DNA of 64,000 nt, from the NCBI RefSeq assembly GCF_003369915.1, contig NC_046676.1, positions 25,234,001 through 25,298,000 on the forward strand. Reading direction: 5' to 3'. The position numbers were made by a program, and so were the translations under genes. The DNA comes from Drosophila miranda (Eukaryota > Arthropoda > Insecta > Diptera > Drosophilidae). The notes below the pieces were generated by a model. The model saw nothing but the letters and a program-made list of their open reading frames with translations. It was not told the DNA's origin and did no database searches. Positions 40,606 to 51,681 of the stretch are shown here, one piece after another; the first letter of the stretch is position 1, and every line of letters begins with the position of its first letter.

Positions 40606-43600
40606 TCAGCCGCCGCCATAATCTGGATTCTGGAGCTGCCGCCGTCCATCCTCAGGTTCTCTGCTGGGGCCGTCATTTGCCTGCGTAGCAGCTGCATTAG
40701 CGCTACTGCGGCTGATTTCCATATTGTGTGTTGCAAACGGATTTCGCAGCCAGTTCTCGCGTCTGACTTGGAGCAATATTGATTGGATGGCTGTCAGGCT
40801 TCTGTTGCTGTTTGGATTGTGCTCTTCTATCATTGCGGCATACCTTGGCCTGGCCAGCCTTCTTGGAATGTATGGGTGCGTTGCGATCTCACAGGCAAGT
40901 AAATTTGTGTGCTGCATTAACCGAGTGTAGTAGTTCCTGCAGAGTCTGTTATAAACTTCTTCCACAGTTGCTACTTGGAGATCCGCATGCAGTGCGTTGT
41001 TGCTCACATACCAGGGAGCATTTGTCATTGCTCTGAGAGCTTTGTTTTGGATCGTCTGGAGCTTTGCCATTTGCATGTTTGAAGTCAGTGGCCCCCAGAC
41101 TGGCATGGCATACTGCCATATTGGGGCAATCAGCTGCTTATAGAGGAGGACCTTTGGAGGTAGTGGGAGTTTGCTGTTTCTGCCGATGATCCAGTCGAGC
41201 TTTTTGATCCGGGCCCTTGTTTTAGTGACAACAGCCGCTACGTGCTTATTGAAATTGAGCTTCGTATCCATCTGTATTCCTAGGTATGGCATGACGGGTT
41301 TTTTGGCCAGGAGTTGCCCGGCTAACCTTGGAGCTGGAGTGTGTAGCTGCACAGGTGAGAGAGTGTGTAGAACATGAGCAGTTTTTGCAAGACTGATGGT
41401 TATTCCCCATTTCTTAGCCCATGATAATGCATCAGCCAGGAGCCGCTCCACATTTTCGTTGGCTTGTTTTGGACTTGGGGCAGATACGAGGTATACTGCG
41501 TCATCAGCGTACGTTGCTAGCATTTGGGTTGAGTTTGCGTGTCTTGGTGGCTGCGGCATGTCGGCAGTGTAAAGGTTGTAGAGTACTGGGCCAAGTACGC
41601 TTCCTTGCGGCACTCCAGCGGTTATGTGCTTTAGGCTTGAGGTGATGTTGTTGCAGCAGACGACTTTGAAGCTTCTGTCTGAGAGATAGCTGGTGAGTAG
41701 AATGTATAGATTGTCAGGTACTACCGTTTTAACTTTGCAGAGAAGACCCTGATGCCAGACTCTATCAAAGGCCTCCTGGATATCCATGTACACAGCACTG
41801 CAATGCCGCTGCGCTTCGTAGGATCTGAGGATGAATTGCGTGACTCGTCCGATTTGCTGTTCCGCTGAGTGCTGACTTCTGAAGCCAAATTGATGGTTTG
41901 GAATAGCCATGGCAAAGCTTTCTTCTTCAAAAAGTCGTTTGAGGATGAGGCGTTCAAGGATTTTGGAGAAGCCTGTAAGCAGGCTGATGGGTCTGTAGGA
42001 CTCAAGCCTATCACTCGGCTTTCCTGGCTTCCTTAACATTGAGATTTTTGCGCATTTCCAGGACTTTGGGAAGTGGCCGAACTGCAGAGCCGAGTTGCAT
42101 ATCAACAGCAGATACTCGATGGCGGATGTTGGCAGAGATTTAATGACGCGATTGTCGATACTGTCGAAACCGGGTGCCTTTTTCGTCTTGAGCTTCTTAA
42201 TTTCCGATTTGAGTTCCTGGATGGTCACAGGTCTGATTATTTGAGCAGCTTCATCTGGACCGTTATCTTGTAATACTGCGTTAATTTCTTCTCTGTCTTC
42301 TAGGTCTGCCGTGATCTTTGGCGTGAAACGTGCTTCCAGGTGCTGCGCAAAGGCCTCAGCTTTTTCCTCCGTAGTTTTGCACCAAGGTTCAGCAGGAGCT
42401 TGCTGCCCTTCCGCAACGTGCCTTCTGACTGGCAGATTTGGGATGGGCTGTCTCTTGATTGTGTTGGTAAGCCGCCACAGTTTCTGCATGCTGTACCTAT
42501 CAGTTGGGTCAATGTCGTGTAGCAGTCTGTTCATTTGTTTGTCTTTTTGCAGCTTGATCCGTTTACGTATTCTGTTAGTCAGCTGATTGATAGTGCGTGC
42601 AATGAGGGGGTTGGAGCACCTATCTTTTTGGTTGATTTTGCAGAGAATTCTTTTGATCTTGATCGCTTTCAGCGTTTGCGAGTCAAGATGGAAGCTTTGC
42701 GGTCCGTACACTGTGTGCTGGTTACTTGAGGTTTGCGAAGCCAATTCAGCTGCAATGTAAATGTTCTTTTCAAGGATAGCCACTGCATCATCTATGTCGT
42801 CGCCGTTGTGAAGTTCAGTCTCCAGATGGATTCGCTGTTCTAGGTGAGCTTGAAATCTTCTGATATTTGCATTTTTTGGTAATAGTATCTTCTTTTTTCC
42901 ATATTCAGGTCTCAGGAGGAGTCTAATAATTTGCATGTTGTGATCTGAACCTAAGTCATATGATGTTTCGATGTGGATTAAATTGTGTCTAATACCCTTA
43001 TAAACCGCAAAGTCTATAGCAGACGGCATATGTCGTCGATTTGAAGGGAAGTGGGTGGGGGATCCAGTGGCCAGTATGTTTTGGTCGTTTTCCTGGATGC
43101 ATTTCAGAAGTGCAGCCCCTCTTCTACAGGATCTTGCATTGCCCCACCACTGGCTTTTGGCGTTCCAATCCCCAGCTACGATAAATCTGCTACCTAGAGA
43201 GTCAAATACCTGTTTAAATTGTGTATCAATCCATTCGTGTGCAGGTGGACAATAGATCGCACCAATGTTTATTGTTTGATGGTTTTTTATTGTTGCAGCT
43301 ATGGTGCACATCTGGATGGAGTCCTCTCTTGTTGGTGCGAGGAAATGTGCGGGATGTTGCACTTGATGATTACCGCGGCTCCTCCTCTGCTCCGGTTCGA
43401 CGGGTGGTTTGCCATGTAGACGTGGTAACCATCTATCACGAGGTTTGTGTCTTCTTTTAGATGCGATTCCGATATCAGTAGGATGTCTATACTGTTGCCT
43501 GCCAAATAAGCGTTAAGTTCAGGGAGTTTGTTTGGAAGCCCAGCAGCATTCCAGAAAGCGATTTTGATTAAAGGGGAATTACTATGCATTTGAGGTCTCA

Positions 43601-43607
43601 TTGTCAT
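40606..43607 (-). CDS. TelA-2 Pol, one frameshift in the endonuclease
   Basis: Identical in layout to TelA-1 Pol. A GGG to GG change near 43,342 (GCGAGGAAATG against GCGAGGGAAATG elsewhere) shifts the frame at about residue 88. The downstream 900 residues, including YADD, are open. As this is a one-base change in a G run it could be a sequencing error. Confidence 0.85.
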
Positions 43608-45435
43608 TTGTGAGTGGTCGGAGTCGTGCCATAACTCGGTACAGTGTCTTCTCGATCATGGAGAGCCTAGCTTCAAGACTCGGTTGGGGTTGTGTCTTGT
43701 TATTAGTTGTCTCGTTCCTTCGATCCGTCTGCACTTGTAGGAGAGTGATAAGCTTGTCTAGCTTCTCGTTTAGGCTGCTGAGGTCAGCCTTATTGTTGTT
43801 GTTGTTGCTTGCCGATTTGCGCTCTTATCGCCTGCCTCTGGACGATTTCCAGTGCACGCTCCTGCCTGAGGTCAGCCCTTATTGTTGTTGTTGTGTTGTT
43901 GCTCGCTCTGGCGACAGCAGCGTAACTCAAGGCCTGCTTTGACGTGCAGGGTGCTTCTTCTCGTGTACGGGAGCTAAGGGCGTTCATCTGCTGAGTGCGT
44001 GGTTTGCTTGGCTGACGACGACGTCGGCTTTGGCTTCGGTTTCTAGGCATTGGAAGGGCAGGCATGCCCAGGTCATGTAGCAGCTTGTTTGCTTGGGCAA
44101 GTTCGCTCGGCTTCTTGCGCAGCGCTGCACTTTTAAAAGCGGTGCAGCCCCTGTAGCTGGCTGGGTGAGGGCCGCTACAGTTTGCGCATTTAGCCGGCTG
44201 TTGCAAGGGTTTTTGGCAAACTATTGAGGAGTGCTGCCCCGCGCACTTAACACACACGAAGTCATTTCTGCAGTAATTGTGGGTGTGCCCAATGCGTTGA
44301 CACCTGTGGCACTGGACAACTGGGCCGGTGTTCCTCTGCACCTCGACTTTGACTCGTTGGCCGCCCATATTTGTGATATTCAACGCCTCAGCGTTGTTTG
44401 GCCTTGGTTCAAGTTGAACTACAAACATGTTGAGGGGCTCATTGGTAGCTCGCCTCGTCATGCCCCGTATGAAAGTGGCTGTGTGGCCGTGGCTGGCCAG
44501 TAGTCCAGTGACGAATTCGCTTTCGGTGGTGTGGTGCAGGTCCCTAATGACTATTCGGTATCCTCTCTCAGACTGTAGCTGGTAGGAATAGGATGGCGTG
44601 GTACAGGCCTCGTCCCTGTAATGTCTTTGCAGTACCCTGAAAGACTGCACGTCACTGCACATGACGCGTAGTCCACCTGCCGAAGTTGTCTTGGTGTGGA
44701 ACTTTTCTGCTGGGATTAGCTGCGAGATTTCTTTAAGAGTGGCGGTAATATTGGTGATTTTGGTTAGTACAATTGGTGGCGGCTTGGGTGGCCGAGTTTC
44801 AGTTGCAGGTGCCCCAGGGGCGATGCGGAGCGCGTGTCGTGGAGTGTGGAGTCTCCACTGGAGGGGCCGGCAGCATTTTGTGTGGCCGCTGCTGGCGCTC
44901 GCTCTCTCTGTGGGACTCTCGCTGGTATGCCCAGGTCTTCTCGGGTTAAACAACTGGCTGTTACGTCAGTCATATCTTCGTCAGTAGTCAAGTCCATGGC
45001 ACTTTGAGGTGGCTGTGCTTGTGGGGACTTGACTACTTTTTTGGCAGCTTGGTTTTGGGCATTTGACTGAGGGGACTGCGGGGTTGCAGGCCTTTTGCCT
45101 TGGTTGTTGAATTCAACCTCAACAGCGGTTTTTCCCGGGTGGGAGGCAAGGTGTGTATTTAGACTTACATGCTCGCTCTCTGACTCGCTGGAGGAGATCA
45201 CTGGCATTTGCTCGTCATCATCAACGCACATTAGTATCTTTTTGTAGGATTCTCTGGTTGGGCATACAATTCTGACCATGCCGTCGTCTTGGTAGTCAAG
45301 AACATAGTTTTCCACTCCATGAGGTGGTCGCAGAACCTCCTCATTTCTATTGCATCAGGCAACTTGCCTTTGTGCACGCGTATTATTGGGGGGGGCGGCT
45401 TTTTAGCCTTTCCCTACGATTCCGCGATCTGCCAT
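43582..45435 (-). pseudogene. TelA-2 gag, rearranged and frameshifted
   Basis: ATG at 45,435. The zinc-knuckle core (CHRCQRIGHTHNYC, CVKCAGQHSSIVC, CANCSGPHPASYRGC) is intact. The C-terminal third is damaged between about 43,790 and 43,915: the Asn-rich and Ser/Arg-rich segments present in TelA-4 are replaced by a shorter jumbled stretch with a second GTTGTTGTT run. Single-base losses in C runs near 44,815, 45,318, 45,415 and 45,420 break the N-terminal frame. Confidence 0.8.
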
Positions 45436-46108
45436 AATTGGTCAGCAGATGCACGAAAAAACAGTAGGAAAAGTACTATTTTTAATAGTAAATTTGATTT
45501 TAATTTTAATTTGGTTAGGAGCACGTTTTTTGTTCTTTTGTTCTTGTTCGTCTTGCGAACTAAATTGGTAGTCTCTCTTCATGTCGAACCAATTCCCATC
45601 GCCACCTGCATTAGCAGGGGGAGGGAGGCCGACATGAAGAGAGAACCGTTTTATTTGATTATACTCTTTAGCATATTTTACAAATAGTTTCGCGCCGGCT
45701 GCTTATCTACATTACATGTAGTTGCAGACGTGGCTGTAAATTGACAGGGTAACATTTGTTACGGTATTGGCTTATTTGGTATTTTTTAACAGCTATCGAT
45801 CATTTGGCTAGATGCTAGGGTAACACTAATCTTATTGCTACTTTGTTTACATTGTTTTTAATTTGTTTAATTATTTCAGGTGGAGTATGCGGCCGTGGAG
45901 AACATCATTGCGCCTATTGGTCTCGTCGTCGGCTGCGAAGTGGAATCCTTGCGAGTGTCGGCGCTAAACTGGGACTGCAGGACAGCATCAACAGGGCTGA
46001 AGCTGGCCGAGGTCCAGTGCATCGACATTCTGGATGTGGATTACCAATTTCTGTGAAGGTGAAGTGGCTTCGTATCTGTGGAAGAATAGAAAGGTTTTTA
46101 GTTTCTTT

Positions 46109-49100
46109 TCAGCCGCCGCCATAATCTGGATTCTGGAGCTGCCGCCGTCCATCCTCAGGTTCTCTGCTGGGCCGTCATTTGCCTGCGTAGCAGCTGCATT
46201 AGCGCTACTGCGGCTGATTTCCATATTGTGTGTTGCAAACGGATTTCGCAGCCAGTTCTCGCGTCTGACTTGGAGCAATATTGATTGGATGGCTGTCAGG
46301 CTTCTGTTGCTGTTTGGATTGTGCTCTTCTATCATTGCGGCATACCTTGGCCTGGCCAGCCTTCTTGGAATGTATGGGTGCGTTGCGATCTCACAGGCAA
46401 GTAAATTTGTGTGCTGCTTAACGAGTGTAGTAGTTCCTGCAGAGTCTGTTATATACTTCTTCCACAGTTGCTACTTGGAGATCCGCATGCAGTGCGTTGT
46501 TGCTCACATACCAGGGAGCATTTGTCATTGCTCTGAGAGCTTTGTTTTGGATCGTCTGGAGCTTGGCCATTTGCATGTTTGAAGTCAGTGGCCCCCAGAC
46601 TGGCATGGCATACTGCCATATTGGGGCAATCAGCTGCTTATAGAGGAGGACCTTTGGAGGTAGTGGGAGTTTGCTGTTTCTGCCGATGATCCAGTCGAGC
46701 TTTTTGATCCGGGCCCTTGTTTTAGTGACAACAGCCGCTACGTGCTTATTGAAATTGAGCTTCGTATCCATCTGTATTCCTAGGTATGGCATGACGGGTT
46801 TTTTGGCCAGGAGTTGCCCGGCTAACCTTGGAGCTGGAGTGTGTAGCTGCACAGGTGAGAGAGTGTGTAGAACATGAGCAGTTTTTGCAAGACTGATGGT
46901 TATTCCCCATTTCTTAGACCATGATAATGCATCAGCCAGGAGCCGCTCCACATTTTCGTTGGCTTGTTTTGGACTTGGGGCAGATACGAGGTATACTGCG
47001 TCATCAGCGTACGTTGCTAGCATTTGGGTTGAGTTTGCGTGTCTTGGTGGCTGCGGCATGTCGGCAGTGTAAAGGTTGTAGAGTACTGGGCCAAGTACGC
47101 TTCCTTGCGCACTCCAGCGGTTATGTGCTTTAGGCTTGAGGTGATGTTGTTGCAGCAGACGACTTTGAAGCTTCTGTCTGAGAGATAGCTGGTGAGTAGA
47201 ATGTATAGATTGTCAGGTACTACCGTTTTAACTTTGCAGAGAAGACCCTGATGCCAGACTCTATCAAAGGCCTCCTGGATATCCATGTACACAGCACTGC
47301 AATGCCGCTGCGCTTCGTAGGATCTGAGGATGAATTGCGTGACTCGTCCGATTTGCTGTTCCGCTGAGTGCTGACTTCTGAAGCCAAATTGATGGTTTGG
47401 AATAGCCATGGCAAAGCTTTCTTCTTCAAAAAAGTCGTTTGAGGATGAGGCGTTCAAGGATTTTGGAGAAGCCTGTAAGCAGGCTGATGGGTCTGTAGGA
47501 CTCAAGCCTATCACTCGGCTTTCCTGGCTTCCTTAACATTGAGATTTTTGCGCATTTCCAGGACTTTGGGAAGTGGCCGAACTGCAGAGCCGAGTTGCAT
47601 ATCAACAGCAGATACTCGATGGCGGATGTTGGCAGAGATTTAATGACGCGATTGTCGATACTGTCGAAACCGGGTGCCTTTTTCGTCTTGAGCTTCTTAA
47701 TTTCCGATTTGAGTTCCTGGATGGTCACAGGTCTGATTATTTGAGCAGCTTCATCTGGACCGTTATCTTGTAATACTGCGTTAATTTCTTCTCTGTCTTC
47801 TAGGTCTGCCGTGATCTTTGGCGTGAAACGTGCTTCCAGGTGCTGCGCAAAGGCCTCAGCTTTTTCCTCCGTAGTTTTGCACCAAGGTTCAGCAGGAGCT
47901 TGCTGCCCTTCCGCAACGTGCCTTCTGACTGGCAGATTTGGGATGGGCTGTCTCTTGATTGTGTTGGTAAGCCGCCACAGTTTCTGCATGCTGTACCTAT
48001 CAGTTTGGGTCAATGTCGTGTAGCAGTCTGTTCATTTGTTTGTCTTTTTGCAGCTTGATCCGTTTACGTATTCTGTTAGTCAGCTGATTGATAGTGCGTG
48101 CAATGAGGGGGTTGGAGCACCTATCTTTTTGGTTGATTTTGCAGAGAATTCTTTTGATCTTGATCGCTTTCAGCGTTTGCGAGTCAAGATGGAAGCTTTG
48201 CGGTCCGTACACTGTGTGCTGGTTACTTGAGGTTTGCGAAGCCAATTCAGCTGCAATGTAAATGTTCTTTTCAAGGATAGCCACTGCATCATCTATGTCG
48301 TCGCCGTTGTGAAGTTCAGTCTCCAGATGGATTCGCTGTTCTAGGTGAGCTTGAAATCTTCTGATATTTGCATTTTTTGGTAATAGTATCTTCTTTTTTC
48401 CATATTCAGGTCTCAGGAGGAGTCTAATAATTTGCATGTTGTGATCTGAACCTAAGTCATATGATGTTTCGATGTGGATTAAATTGTGTCTAATACCCTT
48501 ATAAACCGCAAAGTCTATAGCAGACGGCATATGTCGTCGATTTGAAGGGAAGTGGGTGGGGGATCCAGTGGCCAGTATGTTTTGGTCGTTTTCCTGGATG
48601 CATTTCAGAAGTGCAGCCCCTCTTCTACAGGATCTTGCATTGCCCCACCACTGGCTTTTGGCGTTCCAATCCCCAGCTACGATAAATCTGCTACCTAGAG
48701 AGTCAAATACCTGTTTAAATTGTGTATCAATCCATTCGTGTGCAGGTGGACAATAGATCGCACCAATGTTTATTGTTTGATGGTTTTTTGTTGTTGCAGC
48801 TATGGTGCACATCTGGATGGAGTCCTCTCTTGTTGGTGCGAGGGAAATGTGCGGGATGTTGCACTTGATGATTACCGCGGCTCCTCCTCTGCTCCGGTTC
48901 GACGGGTGGTTTGCCATGTAGACGTGGTAACCATCTATCACGAGGTTTGTGTCTTCTTTTAAATGCGATTCCGATATCAGTAGGATGTCAATACTGTTGC
49001 CTGCCAAATAAGCGTTAAGTTCAGGGAGTTTGTTTGGAAGCCCAGCAGCATTCCAGAAAGCGATTTTGATTAAAGGGGAATTACTATGCATTTGAGGTCT

Positions 49101-49109
49101 CATTGTCAT
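46109..49109 (-). CDS. TelA-3 Pol, interrupted by several one-base indels
   Basis: The same 1000-residue product as TelA-1, but with frame breaks near 48,004 (an extra T after CAG), 47,430 (one extra A), 47,108 (one G lost), 46,420-46,430 (small losses) and 46,170 (one G lost). The endonuclease part (49,109-48,010) and the YADD-containing part (47,059-46,418) are each open. As written it cannot be translated in one piece. Confidence 0.82.
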
Positions 49110-51006
49110 TTGTGAGTGGTCGGAGTCGTGCCATAACTCGGTACAGTGTCTTCTCGATCATGGAGAGCCTAGCTTCAAGACTCGGTTGGGTTGTGTCTTG
49201 TTATTAGTTGTCTCGTTCCTTCGATCCGTCTGCACTTGTAGGAGAGTGATAAGCTTGTCTAGCTTCTCGTTTAGGCTGCTGAGGTCAGCCTTATTGTTGT
49301 TGTTGTTGTTGCTGCCTTGCGGGCGATTTGCGCTCTTAAATCGGCCTGCGCTCTTGGAGCGATTTCGGCTGAGGTGCTTTATGAGCTGCTCCTGCAAGCG
49401 TGTACTTGGAGTCAGCTTCCTCTTTGACCTCGACCTGCGTTGTTGTTGTAGTTTCTGCTGCGCTGGGAGGCTCGCTCTGGCGACAGCAGCGTAACTCAAG
49501 GCCTGCTTTGACGTGCAGGGTTGCTTCTTCTCGTGTACGGGAGCTAAGGGCGTTCATCTGCTGAGTGCGTGGTTTGCTTGGCTGACGACGACGTCGGCTT
49601 TGGCTTCGGTTTCTAGCATTGGAAGGGCAGGCATGCCCAGGTCATGTAGCAGCTTGTTTGCTTGGGCAAGTTCGCTCGGCTTCTTGCGCAGCGCTGCACT
49701 TTTAAAAGCGGTGCAGCCCCTGTAGCTGGCTGGGTGAGGGCCGCTACAGTTTGCGCATTTAGCCGGCTGTTGCAAGGGTTTTTGGCAAACTATTGAGGAG
49801 TGCTGCCCCGCGCACTTAACACACACGAAGTCATTTCTGCAGTAATTGTGGGTGTGCCCAATGCGTTGACACCTGTGGCACTGGACAACTGGGCCGGTGT
49901 TCCTCTGCACCTCGACTTTGACTCGTTGGCCGCCCATATTTGTGATATTCAACGCCTCAGCGTTGTTTGGCCTTGGTTCAAGTTGAACTACAAACATGTT
50001 GAGGGGCTCATTGGTAGCTCGCCTCGTCATGCCCCGTATGAAAGTGGCTGTGTGGCCGTGGCTGGCCAGTAGTCCAGTGACGAATTCGCTTTCGGTGGTG
50101 TGGTGCAGGTCCCTAATGACTATTCGGTATCCTCTCTCAGACTGTAGCTGGTAGGAATAGGATGGCGTGGTACAGGCCTCGTCCCTGTAATGTCTTTGCA
50201 GTACCCTGAAAGACTGCACGTCACTGCACATGACGCGTAGTCCACCTGCCGAAGTTGTCTTGGTGTGGAACTTTTCTGCTGGGATTAGCTGCGAGATTTC
50301 TTTAAGAGTGGCGGTAATATTGGTGATTTTGGTTAGTACAATTGGTGGCGGCTTGGGTGGCCGAGTTTCAGTTGCAGGTGCCCCCAGGGGCGATGCGGAG
50401 CGCGTGTCGTGGAGTGTGGAGTCTCCACTGGAGGGGCCGGCAGCATTTGGTGTGGCCGCTGCTGGCGCTCGCTCTCTCTGTGGGACTCTCGCTGTATGCC
50501 CAGGTCTTCTCGGTTAAACAACTGGCTGTTACGTCAGTCATATCTTCGTCAGTAGTCAAGTCCATGGCACTTTGAGGTGGCTGTGCTTGTGGGGACTTGA
50601 CTACTTTTTTGGCAGCTTGGTTTTGGGCATTTGACTGAGGGGACTGCGGGGTTGCAGGCCTTTTGCCTTGGTTGTTGAATTCAACCTCAACAGCGGTTTT
50701 TCCCGGGTGGGAGGCAAGGTGTGTATTTAGACTTACATGCTCGCTCTCTGACTCGCTGGAGGAGATCACTGGCATTTGCTCGTCATCATCAACGCACATT
50801 AGTATCTTTTTGTAGGATTCTCTGGTTGGGCATACAATTCTGACCATGCCGTCGTCTTGGTAGTCAAGAACATAGTTTTCCACTCCCATGAGGTGGTCGC
50901 AGAACCTCCTCATTTCTATTGCATCAGGCAACTTGCCTTTGTGCACGCGTATTATTGGGGGGGGCGGCTTTTTAGCCTTTCCCCTACGATTCCCGCGATC
51001 TGCCAT
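49084..51006 (-). CDS. TelA-3 Gag, interrupted by one-base indels
   Basis: ATG at 51,006 (MADRGNRRGKAKK). N-terminal region with a conserved KLPDAIEMRRFCDHL, an acidic Ser-rich stretch, the core GYRIVIRDLHHTTESEFVTG, three zinc knuckles, and a basic Arg/Ser tail. Frame breaks lie near 50,515 (one G lost), 49,615 (one G lost), 49,520 (one T gained) and 49,190 (one G lost). The intact product would be about 640 aa. Confidence 0.82.
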
Positions 51007-51681
51007 AATTGGTCAGCAGAATGCACGAAAAAACAGTAGGAAAAGTACTATTTTTAATAGTAAATTTTGATTTTAATTTAATTTGGTTAGGAGCACGTTT
51101 TTTGTTCTTTTGTTCTTGTTCGTCTTGCGAACTAAATTGGTAGTCTCTCTTCATGTCGAACCAATTCCCATCGCCACCTGCATTAGCAGGGGGGAGGGAG
51201 GCGACATGAGAGAGAACCGTTTTATTTGATTATACTCTTTAGCATATTTTACAAATAGTTTCGCGCCGGCTGCTTATCTACATTACATGTAGTTGCAGAC
51301 GTGGCTGTAAATTGGCGAGGTAACATTTGTTACGGTATTGGCTTATTTGGTATTTTTTAACAGCTATCGATAATTTGTCTAGATGCTAGGGTAACACTAA
51401 TCTTATTGCTACTTTGTTTACATTGTTTTTTAAATTGTTTTAATTATTTCAGGTGGAGTATGCGGCCGTGGAGAACATCATTACGCCTATTGGCCTCGTC
51501 GTCGGCTGCGAAGTGGAATCCTTGCGAGTGTCAGCGCTAAACTGGGACTGCAGGACAGCATCAACAGGGCTGAAGCTGGCCGAGGTCCAGTGCATCGACA
51601 TTCTGGATGTGGATTACCAATTTCTGTGAAGGTGAAGTGGCTTCGTATCTGTGGAAGAATAGAAAGGTTTTTAGTTTCTTT

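Larger units (their letters stand above)
40031..45534 (-). mobile_element. TelA-2: full-length TART/TAHRE-like element (5.5 kb)
   Basis: It has a complete layout: 3'UTR (40,031-40,605) with the inverted repeat and host-like exon (40,377-40,553, +), pol, gag, and a 5'UTR of about 100 nt ending GGTTAGGAGCACG at 45,534 next to the tag TTTTTTGTTC. Several single-base changes break its frames. Confidence 0.88.
45535..51097 (-). mobile_element. TelA-3: full-length TART/TAHRE-like element (5.6 kb)
   Basis: It has the same layout as TelA-2, with the host-like exon at 45,880-46,056 (+). Both of its junctions with TelA-2 and TelA-4 read GAGCACG then TTTTTTGTTCTTTTGTTCTTG. Numerous one-base indels, mostly in homopolymers, interrupt its frames. 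Confidence 0.88.
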
